A stretch of DNA of 64,000 nucleotides from Agrypnia vestita (Eukaryota > Arthropoda > Insecta > Trichoptera > Phryganeidae): positions 1 through 64,000 of the forward strand of contig JADDOH010019468.1 in assembly GCA_016648135.1 (NCBI GenBank). Reading direction: 5' to 3'. The position numbers and the translations under genes were made by a program. Numbering within the stretch: the first letter of the stretch is position 1; every line of letters starts with the position of its first letter. The notes below the pieces were generated by a model. The model made no database searches. It was given only the letters and a program-made list of their open reading frames with translations, and had not been told where the DNA came from. This document shows, in pieces, positions 1 through 13,230 of this stretch.

Positions 1-595
1 CAGCACTAGTTCACCAAACGCTCACCCGTAGACTCGCGTTTTGTTGATTTGCTTCACTCAATTTGTGAGGTACCCACCTTTCAAGCTTTTTCACCTTACC
101 AATTTGCTTCAAGTGGATTAAAACAGTTTTATCACTAACACCGTAGCCTGCAGCTAACTCGGATGTGGTTTGCGATGGATCCGCTTCCCAATAGCCTTCA
201 ATTCTTCATTAGCAACTTTGGTCTCCGGCCGTCCACGGAGCTTGTTCTGCAGGAAATTTCCAGAACGAAAACGTTGGAACCAAAAACGCACTGTGTTTTC
301 TTTTGCGGCACCGTCGCCATACACATCATTAATCCTTCGAACCGTTTCTGCAGCACTGGTGCACGGTGGAACTCGTACTCGTAAATAACGCGATATTTCA
401 AGTTTTTCATTTTGTAAACTGAGTGACGCAAAGAAAAAAACAATTGAGGAAAAAACAAATGAATTATAATTTCAAAACACAAATAGCATGAAGTAAATAG
501 CTGTAAAAAGTGGATTTGGAATTCCAACCAAAGAGAATATTTTGAGATCAAATTTGCGTAGGTAAAACGTCAATTTCATACTGTAAGGACCCTAA
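1..595 (-). pseudogene. Mariner copy 1, 5' half, internally deleted
   Basis: This is the 5' half of a cecropia-type mariner read on the minus strand. The transposon end (CCTAA then TA) lies at 591-597 and the element runs off the left edge of the window. Compared with the intact copy at 32575-33860, about 170 bp around position 25 are missing, joining the region before the first catalytic Asp to the region after it. There are also small indels near 200-380 and a degenerate terminal repeat. It cannot encode a transposase. The same nucleotide order as the other two copies makes the identification safe. Confidence 0.9.
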
Positions 596-2485
596 TATTA
601 GAAAACATTCAAAATATTCCATTCGCGGGCTATAAAATTAATTCATAAAGAAAGTGGCTACTAAAAGTACTACAGGACCTCTTCAGAAACAATTCTCTAT
701 GCCAATTATTCTATCTTGCGGTAACAACTAATTACACGATATCATGTAAGATGGGACATATAGCCATGATGATTCTAAACATATTATACCAATTTCGGTT
801 AAGTAGGACTAAGATAACCGAAGGCCAGAAATGAAATATGGACAAAGAACATTTAAAATTGTCACCAAAAATATTAAATAATAATCCCATGTCGCGTAAA
901 AATGGATATTTTTTAATATTTTGGTAATATTTGTATTTTTGTCTTGTATTCTGTTGTATTGTATTGTTGATTTGTATTTGAGTTTAAAGATCTATTTGTA
1001 AGTGATTAATATAATGTATTTTCTGTTAAATACAATTGTTTAGTATCATGTCGTGAATGCACCTACAGACAAATAATCAAATGTGTTGGTGGTGTATTTT
1101 GTGGGTCTGAGATGTAAAAAAAAAAAAAAAAAAATTAATAAAAAAAAATAAAAATAAAAACTAGGGCGGTATAATTCTCGCAACTTTGTGTGGGGTGTCT
1201 TTTCGTCACATCAAGCAATGCCCTCACGAGATGTCAGTGAAAGATTATTCGCAACATATAACATCAATTTCTGTCAACCCTGCTATGGAAGGGCATCGCA
1301 CAGTGACACTTTCGTGCACTTCCGGAAGCTATTTTCGTGCACTTCCGGAAGCTATTGAGGACTGAAGGCTACAGTGCGGAGCGCAAGCCTCAATAGGAAA
1401 CATCAGAAAAGCCTGTTGCACACATGTATACTGTGTATATAGGCACAGTTGTATTATTAATCACTTTTTTGCATTTTTCGTATTTTATTATGTTAAATTT
1501 AAACCTCTAAGAAAGTTAACTAGATTAGTACTACTAAATATTAATTTCGACGAAAGTCGCAAAATTCATCAATGTTTGGATGTATTTATATAAAACTAAC
1601 CAGTTTCATAAAAATCCATTTCCTACATTAGGGCAATAAAAAACCAATCCTATACATAAAAAATACGTAGTTGCAGAAAGCGTCTAACCCACAAAATGCT
1701 AAAATATAAACGTGTTGGCTTGTATTACAGTATGGACTTTGATTATATAACTGTTATTTCTAAAAAAATCGTTATTATTTGGAAATCTGTGAAATGATAC
1801 TTATTATATTAAGAAATTGAGTTTTACGAAACCGGCCGCATTAAATAAATTAGCTTATGTGGCAAAAAAAAAATTATCTAGTTTGATGAATATTAAAATA
1901 CGTAATTTTCTATGTAATAATATGCGTCACTAATGCTACCAAGATGCTGCGCTAAGCTAGGTGGCGCTCTTTTCACAGCCTCAATAGCGATCGAGACGAC
2001 GTGCGACGCTAACGAAACTAACGCTACCAGATGGCGCTGTTAATCGATATTTTATAAAAAACCGAAGTAAATTAAGTAAAATCTCAGAAATTTGAGATCA
2101 TTGGATTCAGACAGAAACGTTCATTTAGAGTTCATTCATACTGTAACGTGTGTTAATGTTAAATATAATGTATTCACTTTACATATGTAAATAATAACTA
2201 ATTAATGTACAGGTGAAATTATAAAACAAAACATTTGTCATTTTTTCGGGATACAGCTAATTATTAAATAATTATGTATCCACCATTGTCGTGAAACCGG
2301 AGGAGTATTCTAGACGAGGCGTACCGATATAGGATTTTAGAGCCACGGATGATGATGATATTTATTCATTAATTAATTAATAATTAATGATTCGAGCCTC
2401 CTGGTACCGTTGCCTCAATCTTAAACTGTTTGGAAATTACAAAAAAGTTAATTAAAATCCATTGTAAAATAAAGCGTTATCATTG
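596..2485. other. A+T-rich interval without recognisable gene
   Basis: I see no coding region. A long A-rich tract at 1117-1160 could be the tail of a decayed retroposon. A 23-bp unit is repeated perfectly in tandem at 1311-1333 and 1334-1356, containing GTGCACTTCCGGAAGC. The rest is simple A+T-rich sequence. Confidence 0.6.
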
Positions 2486-3015
2486 TGTCACGGAATGGCA
2501 ACCAAAAGGAATTCCGCACTATCCGAACTCCTCGCAATATGTCACAACACTATCTTAGGATCGAGAACGGCCTATAGCAATCTAGGCTAATCGGGAAACA
2601 CCTAAAGCAACCGAGAAGCGAAGAGAACCTTCTCCTAAATACTTGAATAATCCCAGAAAATACAAAAATACTAGCATTTTGGTATATATACGGAACTCGC
2701 CGCGGCGCGAGTTCAGATATCTTTGATAGTTCTTTTGGTACAAAGTCGGCCGCAAGCCGCGATGGGAGGGTGGTCAGACGTGAGATAATCGAAGCGATAA
2801 ATAAAGAAAAATAATTGAACGAAGAAGAAGGCTTCTATGTAAGAAATTTGAATATTCTACAAGCGATAAATACGTGTTAACCAGCGATAATAAAGAATTC
2901 ATATACGAGTGATATTTTACAAAATAGTGTAGGTAAAAGAATAGCATTAAGTTTAATTCGTGCTACATGATCTTGTGAATTGAATAATAAATTAATTATT
3001 GATTAATAAATCGCT
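2486..3015 (+). repeat. LTR-like, promoter-bearing dispersed repeat, copy 1
   Basis: The segment begins TGTCACGGAATGGC and is similar along most of its length to the minus-strand segment 49900-50384. A shorter stretch resembles 53540-53720. A TATA box (GGTATATATACGG, about 2681-2693) lies just upstream of a C+G-rich patch with CGCCGCGGCGCGAG. The other long copy has GATATAAATACGG at the matching place. A TG start, a TATA box and a several-hundred-bp length without coding capacity suggest a solo LTR. I could not find a clean CA end or a target duplication, so the right boundary is approximate and the superfamily unknown. Confidence 0.5.
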
Positions 3016-3827
3016 AGTTAATTTCCAATGTTTTCATTCATTCCTCCCTAGCTACAACACCTGACAATATGTACAGGTAGACAGCGAGTCATCCAATAAA
3101 ATTTGTCACGAAAGCCGATATCGCCCTCTTTCTCTACGCCGTTCGTCATTTCTAGTTTCCATAAAAGAGTTAGGAACAGAATTGAAATAGAAACAGAGAA
3201 CAGATATTCATTAATTTTTATTAATATATTATTATTTTTGAGAAAATTTCGTGACCGCTGATGACGATAAATACCGAGAAAAATACTCTTCAAAAGCGTG
3301 ACGAACCAAACTGAACAGAAATGTACCTGAGGAGATGATTATCCAAACGTTACGTACAAGATAACGAATATAACGTAGGTACATATTTTCCATATCTGAG
3401 TCATTTCCAACAGGTGATTGTGTGTGCCCTTGACATGACAATCGATTACCTGATAGTAGACTAACTCGATTCCGCTGTTATTTTGACAGCAGAAAAACCC
3501 ACGTTTATAATATGTAAAATAATGTTTACAGCAATTCTAAATTTAAGGTACAATTGTCCAAAAAATGATTGAGATAATAATTCGTGATCGAATAGTTAAT
3601 GATAATATATTCGAATATTCGAATATATTCGTAAAATTTTTAAGAAAGGAATAGTTTACATCGGATGGTAAATACATTATGTATATTTAAAATAAAAAAA
3701 CACAATAATTGTAGTATGTTATAAAAAAAAACAACAAAAAATATATTGAAAAATAATTTTGATTTCAGAAAAACAAATTAAAAAACACACAAAAAATATC
3801 TCGATAACTGACATAATTTTAGATATA
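3016..3827. other. A+T-rich interval without recognisable gene
   Basis: Only short open frames without recognisable similarity are present. A palindromic run built on TATTCGAATA occurs at about 3606-3632 and recurs near 5560 and 28920. Confidence 0.5.
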
Positions 3828-5111
3828 TTAGGTCCTTACATATCAAATTGGCGTTTAGTATGGGAGGAACATAAAGCCGATTTTTTTTTATTATAATATA
3901 TTTATTTAATCAAAGTATGTACCATTGCTATCTATGCACTTTTGCCATCTCATAGGTAGTTCATCGATCCCTTTACTAAAAAAACCATTCGGACGGGAAT
4001 CAATAAAATCTTTAAAGGCGGTTTGGACTGCCCCATCGGAGTTGAATTTTTTCCTTTGCAAGAAGTTATCCAAATTTCGAAAAAAAAGTAATCTTTTGGG
4101 GCAAGGTCCGGAGAGTACGGTGGATGTCTTAGACATTCCAATTGAAGCTCCTCTAATTTGGTAGCCGTCTGTTGTGCAGTGTGTGGTCTAGCGTTATCAT
4201 GAAGCAGCAGTGGCCTAGAGCGATTAACCAGCCTCGGTTGTTTAGCAGCTAGCTTTTCCATCATGGTTAGCAGTTGCTGACAATAGACATCTGCCGTAAT
4301 CGTCTGGCCAGATTTAAGAAAGCTGTAGTGAACGACACCAGCACTAGTCCACCAAACGCTCACAAGTAACTTTTTTGGAGTCAATTTTCGCTTGGGGCAT
4401 GGTTTGGCTGGTTCGGCAGGGTTCAGCCATTGCGATGAGCGCTTCCGATTATCGTACAGGATCCACTTTTCATCACAGGTATGATTCGATTTAAAATCCC
4501 TTCATTATTGTGCCGGTTGAGTAATGCAACGCAGCAGTCAACGCGCGTTTGTTGATTTGCTTCACTCAATTCGTGAGCTACCCACCTTTCAAGCTTTTTC
4601 ACCTTACCAATTTGCTTCAAGTGGATTAAAACAGTTTTATCACTAACACCGCAGCCTGCAGCTAACTCGGATGTGGTTTGCGATGGATCCGCTTCCACAA
4701 TAGCCTTCAATTCTTTATTATCAACTTTGGTCTCCGGCCGTCCACGGGGCTTGTTCTGCAGGTCGAAATTTCCAGAACGAAAACGTTGGAACCAAAAACG
4801 CACTGTGTTTTCTTTTGCGGCACCGTCGCCATACACATCATTAATCCTTCGAGCCGTTTCTGCAGCACTGGTGCCACGGTGGAACTCGTACTCGTAAATA
4901 ACGCGATATTTCAAGTTTTTCATTTTGTAAACTGGGTGACGCAAAGAAAAAAACAATTGAGGAAAAAACAAATGAATTATAATTTTCAAAACACAAATAC
5001 ATGAGTAAATAGCTGTATAAATTTGGATTTGGAATTCCTAACCAAAGAGATGATATTTGAGATCAAATTTGACAGTACGGCAAAACGCCAATTTCATATG
5101 TAAGGACCTAA
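3828..5111 (-). mobile_element. Mariner copy 2, full length but inactivated
   Basis: This is a full-length 1284-bp cecropia-type mariner on the minus strand. Both ends carry the inverted repeat (TTAGGTCCTTACATAT at 3828, its complement ending at 5111) and both are flanked by the expected TA target duplication. The transposase frame starts at the ATG near 4923 and is broken twice relative to the intact copy. One base is missing near 4481, just before the first catalytic Asp. Another is missing near 4085, just after the third catalytic Asp. A Thr to Lys change precedes that third Asp. It could be mobilised in trans by the copy at 32575 but cannot make its own enzyme. Confidence 0.93.
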
Positions 5112-5417
5112 TATTTATATTACTTCATATCTCACACCCCAAGTGCAAGTCTTTTTTAAATTATTTTGTGTATAACTTTTTGTTTGTCGGCTCAAATGTT
5201 TATGAAAGCTTAATACTAAAGAATAATAGAATGCCGACTCCATCATTGATAAAACAAAGTATGTTAACCGTAAGTGCTTATTGTAATAAAACCATAAAGA
5301 TTAGCACAAGACTTTTTTAAAAACGGCAAATGCAACAGATTTCCGACAATTTACGGCGTTTACATCTTCGATTTCCGACTTCCATATAGCCGAAAATGCT
5401 TGCATATGACTTCCAGG
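5112..5417. other. Short interval between mariner copy 2 and block A
   Basis: I recognise no gene or repeat. In the haplotype interpretation this is the left flank that copy B should also have, beyond its Gypsy insertion. Confidence 0.4.
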
Positions 5418-5642
5418 GTTCGTAAACCTTAGTTTCGTTTAGAAAAATATTAAAAATCTTATACTATAAATATGGGCGAATACTTTACGAATACTTTTTA
5501 AAGTATTCGAATAACGAATACTTAAAAGCAGAAGAATATATTCGAGGTTCTAATATTCGAATATTCAGATCGTAATTTACGACTCATAATAATGACTCGT
5601 ACATAAAATTTCGTCTTAGGTGGTTGAAGACTGACATAAATA

Positions 5643-6885
5643 TTAATTGACTAGCTGTGACCTGGCAAAAATAACGGTTCACGTCTTTTTGCCGCTTTTT
5701 GTCACGCTCTAGCATATATTTATAGCATCTTTTTGGCGGTCTACGGAAAGGCGGCCGTAGCAGCATGCGTTAATCGGCCGTGGTTTGGTGGCCCGGGGTT
5801 CAAGCCCCATCTCCGGCCGTTTTTTAGCCGTAAATTCGAACGAAATTACGGACGTTACATGAAGCTACGGGGACAGACAGGCGGACGGACGGGCAGACAA
5901 CGAAATTATTATGTTTGATATGACAGTTACTTTGTGATCCATCATAACAGAACAGTACAACCGTACTACTGTACTATTACATATAGCACAAACGGACTCC
6001 CCAATATCTAGAATACAACATATAGATAATGAATATTTGCATATTTGGAATGCTACCTTGCACAGTTACAAGATGGTCCTAATTGAAATGTATTCTTCTT
6101 CTTCTTGTTCAGCCTTCATCTCTCCACTGCTGGATATAGGCCTCTTCCATACCCTTCCATCCTTCCTTGTTATTTGCTTATTGTTGCCATTTCTTTCTCC
6201 CCACAGCGACTTTATCTTTGGCCTATGTCTTTTGAGGTCTTCCGATGCCTCTTTTATTCTCCCAAGGTTATTCCAAGCTTGGATCTCTCCATGGATTGTT
6301 GCGTGCATTTGAGCTTTTCTACACTTTTCTTTGTAAGGGCCATGGTCTCCGCTCCACACGTCATCACTGGCAGTATGCATGATTCAAAGGCTTTTCTTTT
6401 TAGGCTAATTGGAATTTCTTTGTTCTCGAAGATGTGTTCGAGTTTACCAAAAGCAGCTCATTCCTATTTGTCTTGGAAATTTATTATCAAATATATTGTT
6501 ATACAACACTGTGAAATATATTTATAATATTCGAAATAATCTAAGCTATTATCTCGAATAACTGACATCCATAGCGTGTCTCAAATTATGGAGAAAAGAT
6601 TAAATTCATTGCACTTTTGGAATTTAATCTCTAAAACTTGACAGATAATATATTTGTATTGTTTTTACGTTGGATTCTTAATTTGTACACGTACGTATAG
6701 ATAGGTGTATGTCGATAGTGAATGTATAATTGAATGATTAGAGTTCACCCCTAGATGTTCAAACCCGAACCGGCCGCTTTACGCATTCTGCTGCGGCCGC
6801 CTTTCCGTGGAGCGCCAAAAAGATGCTACAAATATATACTAGGGCTTAGCAAAGACGCGAACCAATGTTCCGTCATTTTTGACGA
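5643..6885. mobile_element. Foldback element with an RTE-like fragment inside (block A)
   Basis: Two arms of roughly 115-135 bp are inverted with respect to each other: 5643-5778 and 6770-6885. Both contain, in opposite sense, GGCCGCCTTTCCGT and CCAAAAAGATGCTA. Between them lies the 3' end of a non-LTR retrotransposon (6109-6465). The block B copy is at about 28995-30260, where the right arm has an 18-bp deletion next to the GCATT. I do not recognise the family. Confidence 0.6.
6109..6465 (-). pseudogene. 3' end of an RTE-like non-LTR retrotransposon reverse transcriptase
   Basis: Minus-strand translation gives the hallmarks of the C-terminal part of insect non-LTR polymerases: AAFGKL, then ...SLKRKAFESCILPVM, then TCGAETMALTKKSVEKLK. 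After frameshifts it ends MEEAYIQQWRDEG and a stop at 6109. A GAA-rich tail follows, as expected at a LINE 3' end. The catalytic part of the reverse transcriptase is absent (5' truncation) and the middle is frameshifted and shortened. RTE is my best family guess; related LINE clades share this tail, so the clade is less sure than the class. Confidence 0.7.
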
Positions 6886-8976
6886 GTAACTAATTAAGAA
6901 CTATAAGTAATAGAATTAAGGAGCACCTATATTAATAACTATTCAGAATTATCTAATCATCTTTTGGAAATAAGTTATTATTTTGATATTAATACGTTGT
7001 AACCTTATTAGGAGACCCTTGGCACCAAAAGTGTTTTCATGTTAATTAATAATATATATTTGTGATCTACATTTCACCGAATATTTTTATGTTTTCAGTT
7101 TTTGATTAATTTATATCGTTACAACATCCTTTTTATTTGGGGTTGTATAAAACGAATGTCTTTTTACATGTATTTCCTTTTGTCATTTACTTAAAAAACT
7201 GTTATATTAAATGCTTTTTTTCATTCTCGACCTCTTTCGCCATCTAATTTAATTTTATGTAATTAATATTTTTTATGCATGCTCTCCTTTACTTATGTTT
7301 AGAATACGGAAGCTCTCAAACCGCAGACATGTGCCTAGTTAATGTTATCATATGGGCATAAAAAATACAATACATTTTTCATCTGATTTATAACTTGATT
7401 GAACCTGAAAACCCACACATTTTAAGTCATTATTTTAATTATTAATTATATACTAAGGAATTTTTTCATAATCAACCCTTAAACGGTTTTATATTATCGT
7501 TTCACTTTATGTAACTTTTATTTAAATTTTTCATCGTATCATTGGCACACCACCAAAAAATTAAAACAGGTTATAAAACATAAATAATGTGAATATTTGT
7601 GTTATCTTCTCTTCTTTGTAAACACCAAACGGTAAAGAAAGTATGTTGTGTTCGGTATATCCCTTGTGCAAGGTGCGGTGAAAATATTTTGATAAAGAAA
7701 ATAGATAAATAATTCGAATGGGTAGATAAGATTAAAATTTATTATATCACAAATATATCACAAAATGTTTAACATACAACAAATCACAATTATGACGTTT
7801 GATCTTTATATTTAGCTGTCATTGAATGGTTTTCATAGCATAAGCGTTTAGTTTGAAAATAGTAAGAATATGATGTGACACGTATTCCGTGTTCGCGTAT
7901 CTAAATCATCTAAAAATAAATCTGCATCTCTACTAGTGTACAACAGTTTCAGCCTTCACGTGGTCAGTCTAACAAGATCTATCCCTCCTTTAGGATCCCA
8001 CCACAAGCTTCTCCAAGTTTTATTTATTTCAGCTAGATGTCCGAAACATTAGAGAATACAACCTTATCACATATTTGTGAGCTTGTCGGAAATTTACAAC
8101 TATTCAGCATCACATTTTAAAGGAACAATTTATTTTCTTACTTTTCTGATGTATTTTCGCATATCGGATTATTAATTTTTAAAGAAAACGGCCACCATAC
8201 CGTGTCCTCGAACTTTTTTAGTAATTGATAATTGGTTTTCGTATTTGCTCTCGATTTTGCTAAATTTAACGTTAAACGTAACTTATTAAATCATTTTGCA
8301 AAACCGATAGCTAAACAGGCTTTTAATCAATTTTATTACGATAGATTCATTTCCACTTGAAGCATTTCTTTAAAAAAATATGAACAAATATATTGTTATG
8401 GCATCAAAAAAATTATAACCCCGAAACACTATTTTAGTTTTCATGCAATAGAGTTAACTTTGGTACACTAATCTCGTATATTTTCAAATAAAGACCATAT
8501 ATTTTATTTACAAATTGATTGTATAAAGTTTGAAAAAGAAGTAGTAGTGCTATTCAGACATTAATATTTTTCGACAAGTTGTTAAATATATCGTTTTAAA
8601 AAAGACAAAAATGAAACGTTTTTTTCCTATATTGCAGTATCCATAAAACCAATAAAAAATCACTTATTTTATTAAAATTTTACATGCGTACTAAGAAAAT
8701 TTCACTGTCATTATTATAAAAATATTCAAAAAATTATACCTCATACTCAAGAAGTCGAATTAATTAAATCGTATAGTCTGAAATGCGCGCCCCCCCCCCG
8801 CGCCCAGTGCGCCGCGCACGGCCATAACAGACTATAAAGTAAAATTTCATTTAAAGCGTAGATTTTTACGTTCTCCACCAGTCAAAAGATTCGATTCCAT
8901 AAAAAAATCTATGCATTTAAAGAACTTTTACTTTAATACAACTTGATACAACCGTCTAAGATGTTGTAAACTAAAA
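6886..8976. other. A+T-rich interval without recognisable gene (block A)
   Basis: I see no coding region. A short G+C-rich patch with nine consecutive C stands out at about 8786-8822. From about 8234 to 9060 the sequence has no counterpart in block B, where 32104-34375 (61-bp array plus mariner) takes its place. Confidence 0.5.
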
Positions 8977-9610
8977 ATCAGCGTCCACCAGATTTACCGT
9001 ATAGTAACAAACCTGAAATGTTTTCTGTAGATGTACACTACAGTAGGTAAGAAGATTTGTATATTAAAACATTTGAGTTTGGGGGATTTTGTCAGATATA
9101 AAAAATGAGTAAGTAAGAAGTAAAAATAACAATTTTTATATTTTTTTCAATTGGTTGTGCAACTTTGTAGATTGACATGGTTGACATTGACAGGTTTTTC
9201 CGTTTCATGTAGGTGTAATTAATCAAATATAATTAGATAAAAACAAGTAATAAAATTAATTTTTATATTAGTAATATGTTTAACGAGACAGTACTATACA
9301 CTTATATTTATCACTGCCATGCGCTTTTCGGGGGTCATTTCTTACACCAGACGCTTTGAAGCTCTATAAATAATTACCGTCATTTTCCGAAACTATAAAT
9401 CTGGATTTTATATATTTTATTCGGGCCACTATTTAACAATATTACCTGCTATCTTATATTTTAAAGTATTTTTTGTACCTGTTATCTGCCAAAATCCCCC
9501 GTGCTCAAATGTGACAATATCCAAACCTTCTTAACTAATATAGTGTACATGTAGAGAAAATATTTCAGGTTTGATACTATAACGTTAGTCTTGTGGTCGC
9601 TGACTCCTAC
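8977..9610. mobile_element. Inverted-repeat element of about 0.63 kb (block A)
   Basis: The arms 8977-9110 and about 9440-9610 are inverted copies of each other. Shared pieces include AAACCTGAAATRTTTTCT, TGTACACTA and GGGGGATTTTG. No coding region lies between them. In block B only part of the left arm remains (about 34355-34440) with the right arm at about 34910-35060. This is compatible with a non-autonomous DNA transposon or a foldback repeat; the family is unknown. Confidence 0.5.
9191..9258 (+). repeat. Half copy of the hairpin repeat seen whole at 34503-34705
   Basis: It matches only the right arm of the block B hairpin (TTTCATGTAGGTGTAATTAA and onward). Block A therefore either lost the left arm or never had it. 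Confidence 0.5.
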
Positions 9611-9847
9611 CGAGCTCGACATGCTCGTACAACGCTTTGCGCAAAAACGCAACGGTTTGTTTTCACAACAAACGGCGCAGTTATGTCGCATCAGTCATCG
9701 ATACAAATAGTTATTAATTTTCTCATGGTTTACGGTTAGGAGCAGCATGGTCGTAAATCGCAGACCTTGGCACGGAATGGCCGCACAATGACCGTCGCTC
9801 TAGGTGGCGCTGCGCTGGTCCGATAAGGCGCCGCGCAGCGCTCTAAG

Positions 9848-10592
9848 GCCGGCCGCACTTTGGATACGAATTATTACGTACGTATTCGCACGATTATTTT
9901 ACGTATGGAAGCGCGCACATTGATTGCGTTGCGTTGGTCACGTTCAGTTACTTTTCGCATTTCTCCAATAACGTTTGTGCCAAATGAATAATCTTTACCT
10001 TCTGGAAAACTCTCTTCTTACTCGTAAGCTGCTACGGCGTCGTCGGAATCGTAGAACCAAATGAGTGAACGAAATATAATATACTACAAGGGACGAATTT
10101 GGTAAATTCCATTATATTATGGCAGACTTAAATAATAACAAATTTCATGACAATCTAATAGATTCACAAATGCTGGGGAGAATCGAAGTGCAACGAGAGC
10201 TCATAACATCGGAGAAATATTTTAAAGTTTTTTTTGTTCGAAGTACATAATTATGCCTCACCTTCAATAAACCAAATTATTTAACTTATATGTATTTTTT
10301 AGTTCTTTAGAGATTCTCCGCCATGATCTACGCTGATGGTCACGCAGTTGAATCACTTTGATCCCACAAACATTTGTGGTCATGTGTCAAATTGACAAAA
10401 TTTTCAATATCCAAAAATTTCCGAGCATCCGGATCGTGTCGGACGTCGCATCTATACGTGCGTACACGCACTACTAAATCGCGTACAGTGTGCGATGTTC
10501 AGTACTACTTGGAAGATCAGGAATGTACTTGCGTATTCGTACGTATACGTACTACTCAATTTCGTACGAAAACGCATCCAGTGTGCGGCCGG
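9848..10592. mobile_element. TIR element, GCCGGCCGCAC ends (block A)
   Basis: Starting GCCGGCCGCACTTTGGATACG at 9848, the element ends with the inverse at 10592 (GCCGGCCGCACACTGGATGCG when read on the minus strand). The subterminal sequence is rich in CGTACG and CGTATTCG motifs in both halves. It is about 745 bp with no recognisable transposase, so it is a MITE-like element. The block B copy is 35311-36024, with one base change in its right terminal repeat. A 101-codon open frame at 10374-10679 crosses the right end and looks incidental. Confidence 0.55.
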
Positions 10593-12797
10593 CGTAAGGA
10601 CGCCGCCGCTTCTGCTGACGGTCTGGGCGGGCGCAATGTCCATACGCGATACAATATATCACTTATACTACAAGAATAATGACCGAGTCCAAACAGTCTA
10701 ATTCATCGGTTGCGAAGATATATTTTTTATTTTGAAGTGTAAGATCTTTCCTCTCGCTTTCCTGCAATCTGTGGTAGTGATTTCGTGAAAAATGACGGAA
10801 ACGCTTAACAGGAGATAGGACACCGGGGAAGCGCGCGCAATATCATTTGACCGATGAGCGCGCGCGATGGAAAAAAAATATCGTTTATAAACAAATCACA
10901 GCGAAAACGCACACTTCCAACATTCAACGCTCTGATTTTGTATAATGTTGCGTGTCTGGTGTCATACGTGTGGATGTTGTAACATTGATATATTTTGGCT
11001 TATATCTTCGAAACTATCCAATAAATACTTAATTTTTTTACATTAATGTAAACAATAACAACTCGTAATGATTTACATTCTCAAATTTTATTTAATTGAT
11101 GTGATTATTTTTAAGTATTTATTTAAAGTTTTCATACAATATGTATAGCGGCACACTACCGCCATCTATGAAAATTAATTAAAACATACAATTGACCAAA
11201 CAGTTTCTAAATAAAAATGCGTATGTAGATATACGGTACCTACCTAGTCCGGCAAAATTCAATAATAAATAAATGCACATACATTTTCTTTACTTGTATT
11301 TACTAATTAATAAATATATAGGTATTAGCTTTTTTTAAATTTGTTGTTAATGTCTGTTGCAGCTCAATTGATATTTTTAATTGTGAGATGTCAAATGTTG
11401 TATACACATCATAAGCGACTTCTGTAAGGCTCGCTCGTTTTTTTTTTTAATCTTCATCTTGATACATGTCGGAGGCAAATGAGCCGCTCATCTCCCTAGG
11501 AAGAACCTGTGCCGAGATAATATAGCGAGCACAAAATAATGCAATTGTAAAAAAAATACAACATAGCTATAAAATTAATCAATTAATTGAGGATATAAAA
11601 ATAAAATGTGGATAATAAAAACAGTAGATAGTATATAATACAAAAGCAATAGTGAAAGTAAAAAGAATATACGTAAAGATTCATATTTATGGATATTCAC
11701 AACATGTATATATTATTGAATACTAAAACAATAGCAAAATTAAATTTATAATTTAAAAAAAAATTAATTATGACCTGTTTTCGGCAGTTGGGTATTTGTG
11801 CAAATGCAGGTGAAAATAATGTCTTCACGAATAGTATTGTGAATAGTGTGTTGTGGCCCAGTCTCTTCCAGGTTCTTGATGAACTGTATTTGTTCTCGAT
11901 ACATTGTTCAAAGCGCATACACTAATAGGAAAGATTATTTCCCTATAAAGTTCCGAAACCTTTAATAAGCGACAAAATTACACAGCCGGCCCTGTCACTG
12001 TTTTTGCCCAACTACCGTCGAAAAGAGACAACTAGAAATGGTCTCCTGCTTGAGGGGGAGGGGAGGAGACAAAGATGGGACAACATAGAGGAACATAGAC
12101 AATTGAATATCACTTCCATCATTCTGCATAAAAGCCTTAAACCATTTTTTTTAAAGTGACAAGAGTATTGGGACTCTTTTGCTGATTTTTTTTTTCAATT
12201 CGTTTTCTACGCAAAAAAAAAATATGCAAAGTTCGTACAAGATTTTCATTTTCTAGCATTGCTACGTTGATTTAAATTCTTAAATATAAATTTCTCGTTT
12301 CACTAAAATCACTTAAAGATGTTGAAAAAAACATTTTTTTAGATATAAAATATAAAATATAAAATAAAATAAAAAATACAAAAATGAAGAAACTGAAGCA
12401 AATCGTGTCATCGCAAATTATTTATTCACAAACTATACTCGACATATGTAATCAAATAAAATTAAGATTATTAATTGATATGACAGTTACTTTGTGGTGC
12501 AACGTGATTATTTTAATTTAAACTTTGTGATGCACACATGTTGAGTTTAATTTATCATTACTATAGTTTCGAGAGCAGCAGTCTCTCTCATCATCGGGTG
12601 TAATTTGTAACTAACGTAAATACAGTATTATTAATATACTTATTCAGTATTCGCTGATCAGTGGGAAAGATTTTTTGTGTGTTCTTTAAGGGGAAGCTTT
12701 GCAAAGTTTCATTTAATTTAAATTTTAAAAATTCTACTGCATTAAACCACTATTATTCCTTGTTTCAAAATGTGGAACAGAATAAAATTGTACAAAT
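10593..12797. other. A+T-rich interval without recognisable gene (block A)
   Basis: I found no coding region. At 12561-12600 the minus strand reads CCGATGA, T, then a GAGAG/CTCTC stem and GAAAC. This resembles the hammerhead-like ends of Penelope-type elements but has a changed core base, so I treat it as a possible PLE remnant only. Confidence 0.4.
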
Positions 12798-13076
12798 GAG
12801 CCCTTGCCCGGAATAACGTTGTATCCAACAATACTCTCATTCCGAGAAAAATTGAAAAAATGAAACCAGTTATAGTTAATTACATTTTATATTTTAAATA
12901 TAACAAACATATAATTCTTAACTAATCTCAATATAAAATAGGGAAAAAAGGCAATTAAATTTGAATCTATTGTAAAAGAACATGCTGAATCAGTGGAAAA
13001 ACGTTGTATAAGAAATTTTCTCAAACAACGTTATTCCGCAAAACGTTTTTTATTTATTCTGCTTTACTTAATAATG

Positions 13077-13230
13077 ATTTTTAAAAGCAGCATGCTTATC
13101 TAACATGAATTCACAAATTTCATCGAGGTCCTTGATCTTAACAGCCTTATTGGCAGTGGATTGGAATTCATTAAAGTTAGTTCCAGGCTCCCTAACTGCA
13201 TGATTTTTTTCCATACAGCAGCTAATCTTC
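13077..13230 (-). pseudogene. C-terminal coding remnant inside the TIR element
   Basis: The minus strand reads an open stretch containing MEKNHAVREPGTNFNEFQ and KAVKIKDLDEICEFML, ending DKHAAFKNHY and a stop near 13077. The composition is protein-like and the orientation agrees with the remnant at 13723-13941, so the two may be the ends of one gene. I do not recognise the domain. The same stretch survives in block B near 38510-38660. Confidence 0.35.

Noticed and set aside
5780..5835. GGGGTTCAAGCCCC followed by T-rich sequence as a possible tRNA T-arm and Pol III terminator
   Set aside because: No D-arm, anticodon arm or acceptor stem can be placed at the right distance.
10374..10679. 101-codon open frame present in both blocks (also 35806-36111)
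   Set aside because: It runs over the inverted end of a TIR element and has no recognisable motif. Conservation between A and B means little because the blocks are nearly identical throughout.
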